In this document: positions 5,863 to 14,424 of the stretch, piece after piece
Layout of the letters: each line of letters opens with the position of its first letter
Numbering within the stretch: the first letter of the stretch is position 1
Assembly: GCA_017394925.1 (NCBI GenBank)
Contig: JAFPWQ010000037.1
Coordinates: 1-15,431 of the forward strand
DNA: 15,431 nt
Source: Synergistaceae bacterium
GTDB taxonomy: Bacteria; Synergistota; Synergistia; Synergistales; Aminobacteriaceae
Direction: 5' to 3'
Translations under genes and position numbers: made by a program
The notes under the pieces: model-generated
The model's database searches: none
What the model saw: only the letters and a program-made list of their open reading frames with translations
What the model was told of the DNA's origin: nothing

Positions 5863-8218
5863 TCACAGCATTTCCCTGCGACTTGTACCCGCACTTCGCA
5901 CAGAACAAACCCGTTCCCCTCATGAATAATTCTTCTCCGCATTCCGGGCATTTCTCACCCGCAGGCTTATTCCATGCAACATAATCGCATTCAGGATAAC
6001 GCGAACAGCCGTAAAATGTTCTTCCCTTTTTGCTTTTGCGTTTCACGATCTCGCCCTCTCCGCATTTAGGACATTTAACACCTGTTGTAGCTAATATAGG
6101 CCGGGTGTATTTGCATTCGGGGTAATTTGAACACGCAATGAATTCACCGAAACGGCCGCGCTTCTTCACTAAATCATTTCCGCATTCCGGGCATTTCTCA
6201 CCAATAGGCTCAGGTCCGGGCAGCGGTACTTTCGGAGCTTCTTCTGCTTCTTCTAGTGTATTCGAGAATTCTCCCCAGAACTCACTGACCACATCAAGCC
6301 ATTTTCTTTGTGCCTCTTCAACTTCGTCTAATTCTTTTTCCATTTGAGCCGTAAATCCTGCATCAACAATTGAAGATAAATCTTTACGGTTGAAATACTG
6401 CGCAAGAAATTCATCTACTGTCATTCCCAATGATGTAGGGCAGAATCTTTTCTCTTCGTTCTTCTCAATATAGCCGCGTGAGTCTAACGTTCCTGCTATC
6501 GTTGCATATGTTGACGGTCTGCCTACTCCGTTTTCTTCGAGTATGCGAATCAGTCCGGCTTCTGAATATCTTGCAGGCGGTTTAGTTGCTCTCTTCTCAC
6601 TCTGAACGTCTGAGAGATTAAGCACTTCCCCTTCGTTAATCTTCGGGACTACTGAGCCTTTCAAATCAAGCGGCCATAATACACTCCAGCCGTCAAAAAC
6701 TAACATCTCGCCTTCCTGCTTTAAATCTACGCGTCCTGCTTTCACTTTAAGCGTTGATTTTGATGTAACTGCATCACTCATCTGTCCTGCAGTGAACCGA
6801 TTCCATATCAGCGAATATAATTTATGCTGCTCAGGCGTTAATGCATCTTTTATGCTCTCAGGCGTTAATGTTATGTCCGTTGGTCTGATTGCCTCGTGAG
6901 CATCCTGAACTTTTGCTTTGCTGTTAGCACCGTAAATATTTGGCTTATCAGGCAGGTATTCAGGCGCATATGATGACTTGATGAACTCCCTGCACATGTC
7001 TAATGCCTCATGCGAAATTCTGAGGCTGTCCGTTCTCATGTACGTGATTAATCCTACATGGCCATGTCCCGGAATGTTTAAGCCTTCGTATAATGCCTGA
7101 GCAACTCTCATTGTCTGTGCGGGTACCATGCCTAAACGCCTTGAGGCCTCCTGCTGAAGCGTACTCGTTCTGAATGGTGCGGGTGCTGCGTGTGATACGT
7201 TCTTTGATTTGAATTCAGTTACAACGAGTTCATTTGATTTTATCTCCGTGATAATCTCTTCTGCTTTTTCTTTCGTGTTGATTAACAGAGGCAGATTATT
7301 TTTCATTAATGTTTTGTCATCAAGTTTATATGCGCGGAGTTCATAATGACGTTCTGAATTTTCAGCTTTGGCCGTAATCACATAATATGGATCAGGAATG
7401 AAATTTATGATTTCCCGTTCACGTTCACAGATTAGATTCAAAGCTACAGACTGAACACGTCCTGCAGATAATCCGTAACGAATTTTTTTCCACAATAACG
7501 GGCTTAATGTATAGCCAACAAGACGGTCTAAAATTCTTCTTGCCTGCTGTGCGTCTACTTTATTGATGTCTATGTAGTCAGGATTCTTTACGGCCGCTTT
7601 CACTGCATTGGCTGTTATCTCATAAAATCTAACTCTGCATTTCTCATTGAGATTTACTCCGAGTATATCAGCAAGGTGCCACGCAATAGCTTCGCCCTCA
7701 CGATCCGGGTCAGACGCTAAGAGAACATGTGAGGCATTCTGTGCGAGCTTGAGTAATTCATTCTTGAGTGCCGCTTTGCCTTTCACAAGTATATATTCAG
7801 GCTCAAAGTTATGTTCTATATCAATTGCGAGTCTGCTCTTGGGCAAGTCTTTCATATGTCCTTTGCTTGAGCGAACTACATAGCCGCGTCCTAACATGCC
7901 CGATAACGTTGCTGCTTTTGACGGCGATTCAACGATGACTAATATTTTCTCTTTATCTGTTGCACTCTCAATTATTTTTTTCGCTTTTGCTGTCGTCTTC
8001 GCTGTACTGGTTTTCTTTTTAGCCGTTGATGCCTTTGCTTTAGTCTTCGTTGATGATGATGTTTTCACTGTCTTCTTTGATGCTGCTGCTGAGGCTGCCT
8101 TCTTTACTTTCTTTGTGCCTTCAGTCTTAGCTGCCTTATCTGCCTTTACTGATGACACTTTTTTTTCCGGCGTTGGAATCGTAATTACCCCCAAATCATA
8201 ATTTTTTTTTTTTTGCAA
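5855..8218 (-). CDS. topA: DNA topoisomerase I with Lys-rich N-terminal tail
   Basis: Type IA topoisomerase that relaxes negative supercoils by cutting and passing one strand. The Toprim domain begins at about residue 90: ILVIVESPSKA with Glu97, and SDPDREGEA with Asp170, Asp172 and Glu174. The catalytic tyrosine is Tyr393 in ITYMRTDS. Three C-terminal zinc ribbons follow: Cys676/679/696/702, Cys716/719/738/744 and Cys757/760/773/776. Residues about 18-81 are an extra tail made almost only of Lys, Ala, Ser and Thr, about one third Lys. The start is uncertain. No ATG occurs in frame before Met108, well inside Toprim; the chosen TTG has an in-frame stop two codons upstream, no Shine-Dalgarno, and is followed by 13 A. 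GTG at codon 21 or 51 are alternatives. It is the first gene of the operon and is co-translated with trmFO. Confidence 0.95.
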   Translation of the reverse strand: MQKKKNYDLGVITIPTPEKKVSSVKADKAAKTEGTKKVKKAASAAASKKTVKTSSSTKTKAKASTAKKKTSTAKTTAKAKKIIESATDKEKILVIVESPSKAATLSGMLGRGYVVRSSKGHMKDLPKSRLAIDIEHNFEPEYILVKGKAALKNELLKLAQNASHVLLASDPDREGEAIAWHLADILGVNLNEKCRVRFYEITANAVKAAVKNPDYIDINKVDAQQARRILDRLVGYTLSPLLWKKIRYGLSAGRVQSVALNLICEREREIINFIPDPYYVITAKAENSERHYELRAYKLDDKTLMKNNLPLLINTKEKAEEIITEIKSNELVVTEFKSKNVSHAAPAPFRTSTLQQEASRRLGMVPAQTMRVAQALYEGLNIPGHGHVGLITYMRTDSLRISHEALDMCREFIKSSYAPEYLPDKPNIYGANSKAKVQDAHEAIRPTDITLTPESIKDALTPEQHKLYSLIWNRFTAGQMSDAVTSKSTLKVKAGRVDLKQEGEMLVFDGWSVLWPLDLKGSVVPKINEGEVLNLSDVQSEKRATKPPARYSEAGLIRILEENGVGRPSTYATIAGTLDSRGYIEKNEEKRFCPTSLGMTVDEFLAQYFNRKDLSSIVDAGFTAQMEKELDEVEEAQRKWLDVVSEFWGEFSNTLEEAEEAPKVPLPGPEPIGEKCPECGNDLVKKRGRFGEFIACSNYPECKYTRPILATTGVKCPKCGEGEIVKRKSKKGRTFYGCSRYPECDYVAWNKPAGEKCPECGEELFMRGTGLFCAKCGYKSQGNAVNE

Positions 8219-8276
8219 CGTAATTTATATCATAAATTTTAGAATATAATTAACGAAATTTTTGCTATAAATTAAC
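8219..8276. promoter_or_regulatory. Divergent promoter region of topA and the TamB-like gene
   Basis: A very AT-rich gap serving both genes. On the plus strand TATAAT (8245-8250) and GCTATAAA (8263-8270) are candidate -10 elements for the TamB-like gene. On the minus strand TATAAA (8224-8229) and TATGAT (8229-8234) are candidates for topA; the nearer would place the transcription start almost on the TTG codon. No good -35 hexamers are seen, so individual calls are weak, but the divergent arrangement requires promoters here. Confidence 0.4.
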
Positions 8277-8285
8277 AGGAAGTGA
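8277..8285 (+). promoter_or_regulatory. Shine-Dalgarno AGGAAGTGA deciding the TamB-like start
   Basis: AGGAAGTGA differs by one base from the ideal AGGAGGTGA. It contains the in-frame GTG at 8282, so that GTG cannot be the codon it serves. The in-frame TTG at 8294 lies 8 bases past its end and is the best start. Other ribosome sites in the window have similar core-to-start gaps of 9-13 bases. Confidence 0.6.
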
Positions 8286-8293
8286 ATTCAATC

Positions 8294-11200
8294 TTGAGAT
8301 TCATAAGTTCGCTTATAAAATATATCATATATCTCATCATTATACTTGCGGCGGTCAGTGCTGCGTTATTCTGGTTCGATACAGGCTCTTGGTTAGTTCT
8401 TCCTCTTGCACAGAGAGCAGGAAATTTTTTTCTTTCACCCCTTCAGCTTGAGATTCAGAATCTTAACGGCTCAATGCGTAACGGATATTCACTTGAGAAT
8501 TTGCGAATCATATCCGGCGACGAAAATATTATCACACTCGATTATGCATCAATAAGCCCGGACTGGCCTCGTGTCCTTGAGGGCATGGACGGATTGCCAT
8601 TCATCAGATCAGTGAATGTTCGCGGCCTCAACGGTGAGATTGAGAGATTCAAATTTAACGTGAAGGACATACACGGAACTGAACCGGACGGCTATTATCT
8701 CAATGATATAAAAGCGAGTTCAGGAGACGAAGAATTAATTTCGCTCTCACATGCATACATTCAGCCTGACTGGCCTTCGGCAGCAAAAGGTCTTCAAGGT
8801 CTGCCGTTCATTAATTCAATTGATGTCGGGAAATTAAGCGGAGGATTTGAGACTCTGAAATTCAGACTCGACAGCTTAAAGGGCAACAAGAACGAAGGCT
8901 TTGCAATTAACGGTGTAAAACTCACATCGAATGACAAGAACGTTTTATCACTCATTCATGCGTCAGTTCTGCCGGACTGGGAAGCAATCGCAAAAGGCAA
9001 TGAAGGAATCCCTTTCGTGAAATCATTAAGCATTAACGGTGTACGTTCTGACCTGGACAGAATGCTTGAGCTCGTGAATCATTTCAGCACAGACTCAGAC
9101 AATGAAGATGAAGAGACTGAATCAGAAGATGAAATGCCTTTTACGCTAACGAAAATAAATCCCGTTAATATTGCTATTCATGATGTGATATTCACAACGC
9201 CGTATTCAAACGTAGCACTCTACAAGCTCACACTTAACGAATCAGGAAAGCTCTTAATGTACACGAAGATAATCTCACGCGATAAAGTTCTGCCGTTGAG
9301 AACAGAAGCGCATGTGAATTTTGACCCGTTAGAAATCGTTTCATCGGATCTCTCAATCGGGAAGAACGGAAAAGGTACATTATCACTCAGAATTGAGCCA
9401 TTGAAGGCAAGATTAGATCTCACAGCATTATCGCTTGAAGAGTTAATGCGGTTCTCACCCGAAAGAATCAAAGCATCAGGACGAATCGACAGCAGAATTT
9501 TTGTTGAAACGAAAAATGAAATCATGAGCGCGTCAGGTATTATCTCAATGCCAAGAGCCAGCATTATGGATATACCGCTGAACTTCAGACTGCCGTTCAA
9601 ATGGGACGGAGGAAAAATGCTTGCGATTAACAATGCGAGATTAAACACAGACGCTGCGAGCGTGAATCTCAACAGCACAATGGACACAGAGAACATGAAA
9701 TTACGCGCAAAAGGTGAGGCTGTGAATCTCTCTCTTCATGAAATAGGCCGTATGTTTGCACCAGAAGCGAATCTCAAAGGTGAAGGCGGAAATGTGAAAT
9801 TCGATATTGATGCGACACTCAGCGGCGACATTCTCGGACGTACAAGAGCGGACATCAGAGCGGATATTCCGTTAATATCGGCGGCAGGAATTAATATTTT
9901 ACGCGGGCTTAATGCACACGTGAATCTCAAGCCAAAAGAGACTCCGAAAATTTCAATGGGCGGTGAGATCTTCGGAGGGAAATTATTCGCACGCGGCGAG
10001 GCATTGCAGGATAAGAACGGCGATATACTTCCGCAGGCTGTAATCTCAATCGTGAATCTTGATTTAAATACTCTTATACGTGCATTCCCAGAGGCAGCAA
10101 AGAGCATAAGCAGGCCGTCAGGAAAAATAACACTCAACACGAAAGTAGCCAGTGATTTAAGCGTTACGGGCAAAGTTACGTCGGATAAAATCAGTGTGAA
10201 CGGAATCAGCTTAACGAAACTGCTTGCGAATCTGAATTATGATTACCAGAAGAACAGAGCAGCACTCGAAAGTTTTTCGGCGAATTTAGGCCGTGCATCA
10301 TTAAAGGCATCAGGAAATGCGAATCTCAAAGACGCGTCATTCACTTTCAATGCAAACGCAGATAACTTTGACCCTAAAGCGATTCCAGATCTCAAAGACT
10401 TATCCGGTACTTATACACTCAGAGCTGAGGCATCCGGACGATATACCAGACCCGAAAGCATAAAGGCAAATGTGAATCTCACTGGAAAAAACGCAGGCTA
10501 TGCAGGCATGAGATTAGGCAATATGAATGTCCCGCTGAATTATGCTAATGACACATTAAGAATTTCAGACGCAAGAGCATCACTTCCAGGAGGCGCATTA
10601 AATCTCAGGGGCAATGTTAATCTCGCTAATGCATCAAATCCTGGTCTTGATCTTTCAGCATCAACTCAGGGAATCAATCTTGCTGAATTACTCAAGGGCT
10701 TAAACCTTCAGGATAAATCCATGCCCGCATCAGGAAGGGTACGCGGAAATGTGAGCATAAAAGGCCCTCTTAACACAGCTAATGTGAATGCAAATCTTTC
10801 TGCATCGGACGTGAAAGTAAGCAGTCTCGTGAATATGCCGAACGCCTCAGTTGAAGCAAGCGGCAATATGAAAAATGTTACAGTGAAAAAATTTGCGGCA
10901 AAACTCAATGGTGCTGACATAAACGGACGCGGAATTCTAATAATGAATCAGAAAAATTTTATGAACAGCGGCGTAAATCTGAGTGCGAATGTGAAAGACT
11001 TAGAACTTAAACCATTACTTATTGCGGCAATGGGAGAAGCACCAGCCGAAGGAACTATTAACGGGAATATAAATCTCAGCGGTACACTTTCACAGCCAAT
11101 GTTAGACGTAAAATTGAAATCACCTGTTTATGCGAGCGGTCAGAAGATTGAAGACATAGCCGTAAAATTAAAATCGCCGTCAGCAAATCATTATGTGATA

Positions 11201-12361
11201 AACGCAGGAGCAAAGATAAAAAATTTCAGGCCCGAAGCTGATATAGATGTTCGGAACAAAAACGGAATATGGACATACGAAGTTGATTCAAAACCTCTGG
11301 ATATTGGCGCGGCAATTGAATCACAGATGCCGGAAATGACCGGGATGGCAAGAGGTTATGCGAGATTAAATGTTCAGGGAAGCACGAAGCCGAACTCGAA
11401 TATAAGCGTGAAGGTCAGCGCGAGAAATTTAACGTTAATGGACAAGATGAAAATTCAGAGCGTCTTTATGCCCGTGATATACATGACTTCTAACAATAAA
11501 GTACGAATGAGCAAAGGCACAATAAAACTTTATGACGGAGTAGTGAATACGGACTTTGATTTAGATTTAAACAAACAGGAATGGAAAAGCAACGTTGATG
11601 TCTCGCATTTAGATTTCGGAAAGTTAGCCGCACCGTTTATGCCTGAAGGTGAATTAGTCGGAAGTGTTAATGCGCAGGTAAATGCAAAGGGTAATTTCGG
11701 AGGAGCAATGCCGTCGAACTTTGCGAACGGAAAATTTGAGACATCACCGGGCTATATTCACAAAGTAGCAATGATAGACAGCATAACGCCCACGAAAAAA
11801 ATATCGTTCGAGAAAATCAACGGGACATTCTTCTGGGACGGCAGAGATGTATTCCTGAATCCCGGTACAGGTGCAAGAGCCGGTGCAGATGAGCCTTTAT
11901 ACAGATACTTCACGATTAACGGGTCATGCGGCATTCCCGGAAAAGGATTAAAGCTCTTGTGCGACGGAAGATTTGACTTGAAACTTCTGGATCGTTTTCT
12001 CGGGGCCATGAAAGGAGTCTTTCAGTACATGACCGGAGGACTCACACGGAACGTATTGCGTGATGCTGCCGGGCGTGTTATGGGTCTTCAGGGAAGAGAC
12101 TTTCAGAATGTTTCATTTACGATAGCAGGCTCATGGAATAATCCGGGTATTGAGAATTTGAAAGTTACGAAGCCTATCGAAGAATTTCTGCCGATTAATG
12201 TGTTGAACGGAGACGAAGAAAAACAGAAATCAGAAGCTAAATTCGGCATCAGATTAAAGATTCCGACAGGGCCGGGAGAAAAGAGCATCGAAGAAGAATC
12301 TGCGACAGAACAATTCAAGAAGCAGTTAATCGATAACCTTTTCAACATAGGACTGGAATAG
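8294..12361 (+). CDS. Very large AsmA/TamB-like envelope protein
   Basis: A protein of about 1355 residues, probably anchored in the inner membrane and spanning the periplasm. This superfamily (AsmA, TamB, YhdP, YdbH) forms long beta-rich grooves thought to carry phospholipids to the outer membrane or help insert outer-membrane proteins. One hydrophobic helix lies at about 8-28, followed by periplasmic sequence. Residues about 51-257 are three tandem 69-residue repeats, then an Asp/Glu/Ser-rich stretch (about 265-280). The remainder is a long run of Asn/Ala/Gly-rich beta repeats (patterns like NVNLSG, LRASG), ending in AsmA-like sequence such as FTIAGSWNNPGIENLKV. I cannot tell TamB from another superfamily member, and no TamA/BamA gene is adjacent. 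The start is TTG 8294 because of the Shine-Dalgarno; GTG 8282 would add four residues. It is monocistronic with a strong terminator. Confidence 0.8.
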   Translation: MRFISSLIKYIIYLIIILAAVSAALFWFDTGSWLVLPLAQRAGNFFLSPLQLEIQNLNGSMRNGYSLENLRIISGDENIITLDYASISPDWPRVLEGMDGLPFIRSVNVRGLNGEIERFKFNVKDIHGTEPDGYYLNDIKASSGDEELISLSHAYIQPDWPSAAKGLQGLPFINSIDVGKLSGGFETLKFRLDSLKGNKNEGFAINGVKLTSNDKNVLSLIHASVLPDWEAIAKGNEGIPFVKSLSINGVRSDLDRMLELVNHFSTDSDNEDEETESEDEMPFTLTKINPVNIAIHDVIFTTPYSNVALYKLTLNESGKLLMYTKIISRDKVLPLRTEAHVNFDPLEIVSSDLSIGKNGKGTLSLRIEPLKARLDLTALSLEELMRFSPERIKASGRIDSRIFVETKNEIMSASGIISMPRASIMDIPLNFRLPFKWDGGKMLAINNARLNTDAASVNLNSTMDTENMKLRAKGEAVNLSLHEIGRMFAPEANLKGEGGNVKFDIDATLSGDILGRTRADIRADIPLISAAGINILRGLNAHVNLKPKETPKISMGGEIFGGKLFARGEALQDKNGDILPQAVISIVNLDLNTLIRAFPEAAKSISRPSGKITLNTKVASDLSVTGKVTSDKISVNGISLTKLLANLNYDYQKNRAALESFSANLGRASLKASGNANLKDASFTFNANADNFDPKAIPDLKDLSGTYTLRAEASGRYTRPESIKANVNLTGKNAGYAGMRLGNMNVPLNYANDTLRISDARASLPGGALNLRGNVNLANASNPGLDLSASTQGINLAELLKGLNLQDKSMPASGRVRGNVSIKGPLNTANVNANLSASDVKVSSLVNMPNASVEASGNMKNVTVKKFAAKLNGADINGRGILIMNQKNFMNSGVNLSANVKDLELKPLLIAAMGEAPAEGTINGNINLSGTLSQPMLDVKLKSPVYASGQKIEDIAVKLKSPSANHYVINAGAKIKNFRPEADIDVRNKNGIWTYEVDSKPLDIGAAIESQMPEMTGMARGYARLNVQGSTKPNSNISVKVSARNLTLMDKMKIQSVFMPVIYMTSNNKVRMSKGTIKLYDGVVNTDFDLDLNKQEWKSNVDVSHLDFGKLAAPFMPEGELVGSVNAQVNAKGNFGGAMPSNFANGKFETSPGYIHKVAMIDSITPTKKISFEKINGTFFWDGRDVFLNPGTGARAGADEPLYRYFTINGSCGIPGKGLKLLCDGRFDLKLLDRFLGAMKGVFQYMTGGLTRNVLRDAAGRVMGLQGRDFQNVSFTIAGSWNNPGIENLKVTKPIEEFLPINVLNGDEEKQKSEAKFGIRLKIPTGPGEKSIEEESATEQFKKQLIDNLFNIGLE
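8444..9064 (+). repeat. Three tandem 69-codon repeats in the TamB-like gene
   Basis: Units at 8444-8650, 8651-8857 and 8858-9064. Landmarks recur at exactly 69 residues: SPDWP / QPDWP / LPDWE; GLPFIRS / GLPFINS / GIPFVKS; NGYSLENL / DGYYLNDI / EGFAINGV. The protein similarity is clear but the DNA has diverged, so the triplication is old. There are no gaps between units. Confidence 0.85.
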
Positions 12362-12374
12362 CACAAAAAAAATT

Positions 12375-12405
12375 CCCCCGCGCAAAAACGGGGGCTTTAT
12401 TTTAT
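12375..12405. terminator. Bidirectional intrinsic terminator
   Basis: CCCCCG (12375-12380) pairs with CGGGGG (12389-12394) around an 8-base loop. On the plus strand the stem is followed by CTTTATTTTATT; on the minus strand by AATTTTTTTT. It therefore ends both the TamB-like gene, whose stop is 13 bases before the stem, and the antiporter-transpeptidase-GTPase group arriving from the other side. Confidence 0.92.
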
Positions 12406-12409
12406 TCTC

Positions 12410-13510
12410 TTACACGTTAAAGCGAATCTCTATCATGTCTCCGTCCTTCACAATATATTCTTTGCCTTCGAGCCTCAAGACTCCCTTATCACGGCATGCA
12501 GACATGGAAGCATTATTCGCAATGAAATCATCATACGCTACGACCTGAGCACGAATGAATCCCCTCGCTAAATCCGAGTGAATAGTTCCGGCCGCATCAA
12601 CAGCATTAGAGCCTTCGCGTAACGTCCATGCTCTGACTTCATCACTGCCCGACGTGAAAAACGAAATTAATCCCAAAAGTTTATATGCCTCGTGAATTAA
12701 TCTGTTCCTGCCCGGCTCAGTTATGGCTAAATCCTTCATAAATTCGATTCGTTCTTCGGGGTCAAGCTGTTCAAGTTCCATTTCAGTGGCTCCGTAAACA
12801 CGAACGCTCTTAATGCCTTTACGCGACATTTCAGATATTAAGCCTTCAAGCTCAGGAATATTTTCATCTGTCTGTGTATCATCGAGATTCAAAACTACGA
12901 GTTCAGGTTTCAGAGTCAGAAATGCAAATCCTGAAAGTGAACGCTTCTGTTCATCTGTGAGTTCATATTCGCGCAATGGCTTTTCATCGAGTAAATGCGA
13001 TTCGAGATTCTTTAAGAGTTCAAGCTCTGAAATTTCTGCGGGCGTTAATTTCTTCTTTGCTTTCTTCTCCTCAAGACGCGTTAACCTGTTGCTGATTACT
13101 CCCAAATCACGATAAATTAATTCAGCTTCAACAATGTGATAATCCCTCAATGGGTCTATGCTGTTCTCCGGGTGAGGCACTGACGAATTTTTGAATACTC
13201 GTATGACATGCAATAACGCTTCACTCTCAGACACGAACGATAAAAATGAATTCCCAAGCCCCGCACCTTTTCCGGCATCACGTGATAGTCCTGCAAGATC
13301 TACAAATTCAACATCAGCAGGTTTTTCACTCTTAGGCTTGAATATCTCAACCAGTTTATCGAATCGTTCATCAGGTACACTCACTAACGCGCGATTCGGT
13401 TCTGTCTTTCCTCCTGCGTAGGGCTTAACTTCTGCTCCTGCCCTCGTGATTACATTGAAGACCGTTGACTTCCCAGACAGCGGCAAACCTACAATTCCGC
13501 ATTTTAGCAT
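12410..13510 (-). CDS. ychF: Divergent YchF/OLA1-like P-loop GTPase/ATPase with TGS domain
   Basis: Member of the Obg-related YchF family, translation-factor-like NTPases that bind ribosomes and respond to stress. It has 366 residues, the family length. The P-loop is GLPLSGKST (8-16) and the G3 motif DLAGL (71-75) is followed by glycine-rich GKGAGLGNSFL. A helical insert spans about 120-190. The base-recognition position reads NLDD (208-211). The C-terminal DUF933/TGS region contains VRAWTLREG, IHSDLARGFIRAQVV and a final KDGDMIEIRFNV. It differs from standard YchF: the usual GLPNVGKST is GLPLSGKST, and the conserved FPFCTI segment after the P-loop is replaced by YAGGKTEPN. The gene symbol is therefore by family, and a canonical ychF may exist elsewhere. 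It starts 5 bases after the transpeptidase stop, with GGGAG in the end of that gene as ribosome site. Confidence 0.85.
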   Translation of the reverse strand: MLKCGIVGLPLSGKSTVFNVITRAGAEVKPYAGGKTEPNRALVSVPDERFDKLVEIFKPKSEKPADVEFVDLAGLSRDAGKGAGLGNSFLSFVSESEALLHVIRVFKNSSVPHPENSIDPLRDYHIVEAELIYRDLGVISNRLTRLEEKKAKKKLTPAEISELELLKNLESHLLDEKPLREYELTDEQKRSLSGFAFLTLKPELVVLNLDDTQTDENIPELEGLISEMSRKGIKSVRVYGATEMELEQLDPEERIEFMKDLAITEPGRNRLIHEAYKLLGLISFFTSGSDEVRAWTLREGSNAVDAAGTIHSDLARGFIRAQVVAYDDFIANNASMSACRDKGVLRLEGKEYIVKDGDMIEIRFNV

Positions 13511-13515
13511 TCTGT

Positions 13516-14376
13516 TTAATTCTCCCTTATGATTACTTGCATGTTCTTATATGCATATTGCTTCAGCTCATCAATATCTTCATTGCTGAGTCTTATACAT
13601 CCTTCTGTTGCGTTAGTCCCTCTTGAATCAGGGTCATGCGTTCCGTGAATACCGATTCCCTTCCAGCCTTTAGCATCGAGTCTCAAGAACCACGGGCCGT
13701 ATGCACCTTTGATTTTGCCTTTGCCATCTCTGAAATCATGAGACCATTTTGATGCATTCTCAATAGATACTATCTTAAAATTACCTGTGGGCGTTCGGTT
13801 ATCCCCTATTCTTTGTTTATCGCCGGGATTCTTTCCTGTTGCAATGGGATATTCCTGTACGATTTCATTTCCGTTTAACAGCCACAGTTTATGTTCAGAT
13901 TTGCTCACGAAGATTCTATATTTCCCGTCATCAGGCATGTTGAACGTTCTAGTTTTTTCTTCTTCGTGCTGTATTGTGATTTCGGGTTTCTTTACGGGTA
14001 TCATGATTCTGTCCGTATCAGGATTCATTTCTGACGGAAGCATAATCTCGCGTCTCATTGCTATTGGCTTCAAGGGCAGTACTACAGGCTGATTATTATT
14101 CTGAGGCTTTGTCTGTGTATCCGTCTGAACATCAACGGGCTTTTCGGGTTCAATCATTTTTGCGATTGCCGGTTCAGGTTCTGGAACTGGAAGTGCTTCA
14201 TTCTTCATGGCCGCATATACAGTGAGAGAAGCTATTAGTGCAAGTGTGCATAGTATTCCCCGTAACAGCGGGTGCAATCGTTTCTTCACAGTCCATTGAC
14301 CCTGACCTCTGTCTATCCATACTGTGCGCAATGTGAATAAATCCCTGAAAAAATCTTTAATCTTTTGAGTATCCAT
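13516..14376 (-). CDS. Membrane-anchored L,D-transpeptidase (YkuD family)
   Basis: Periplasmic enzyme that forms 3-3 cross-links in peptidoglycan or attaches proteins to it, using a catalytic cysteine. It has 286 residues. A basic cytoplasmic N-terminus is followed by one membrane helix (about 39-56), so it is likely a signal-anchor protein. A Pro-rich linker (about 61-135) includes PVPEPEPA. The YkuD domain begins at about 152 (YRIFVSKSEHKLWLLNG) and contains the TPTGNF turn at 195-200. The catalytic pair is His244 (IGIHGTHDP) and Cys260 in NATEGCIRL. The residue two before Cys is Glu instead of the His of the common SHGCIR motif. The start is supported by GAGGGA (14386-14391), 9 bases before the ATG. 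Downstream is the YchF-like gene, nearly contiguous. A 20-bp palindrome lies upstream. Confidence 0.92.
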   Translation of the reverse strand: MDTQKIKDFFRDLFTLRTVWIDRGQGQWTVKKRLHPLLRGILCTLALIASLTVYAAMKNEALPVPEPEPAIAKMIEPEKPVDVQTDTQTKPQNNNQPVVLPLKPIAMRREIMLPSEMNPDTDRIMIPVKKPEITIQHEEEKTRTFNMPDDGKYRIFVSKSEHKLWLLNGNEIVQEYPIATGKNPGDKQRIGDNRTPTGNFKIVSIENASKWSHDFRDGKGKIKGAYGPWFLRLDAKGWKGIGIHGTHDPDSRGTNATEGCIRLSNEDIDELKQYAYKNMQVIIREN

Positions 14377-14424
14377 TATGATAAATCCCTCGCTCAGTGA
14401 AAAGTTTATGCTGTTCTATAATGT

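Noticed and set aside
7896..8201. Plus-strand frame with Phe/Val/Ala-rich, membrane-like sequence opposite the topA start
   Set aside because: It is the antisense reading of the Lys/Ala/Thr-rich TopA tail, which automatically looks hydrophobic; no ribosome site.
8282..8284. GTG as start of the TamB-like gene
   Set aside because: The GTG lies inside the best Shine-Dalgarno match; TTG at 8294 has proper spacing.
9220..10173. Long minus-strand open frames inside the TamB-like gene
   Set aside because: They lie opposite a clear coding frame, lack ribosome sites, and their hydrophobic composition mirrors the Asn/Ser-rich codons of the sense strand.
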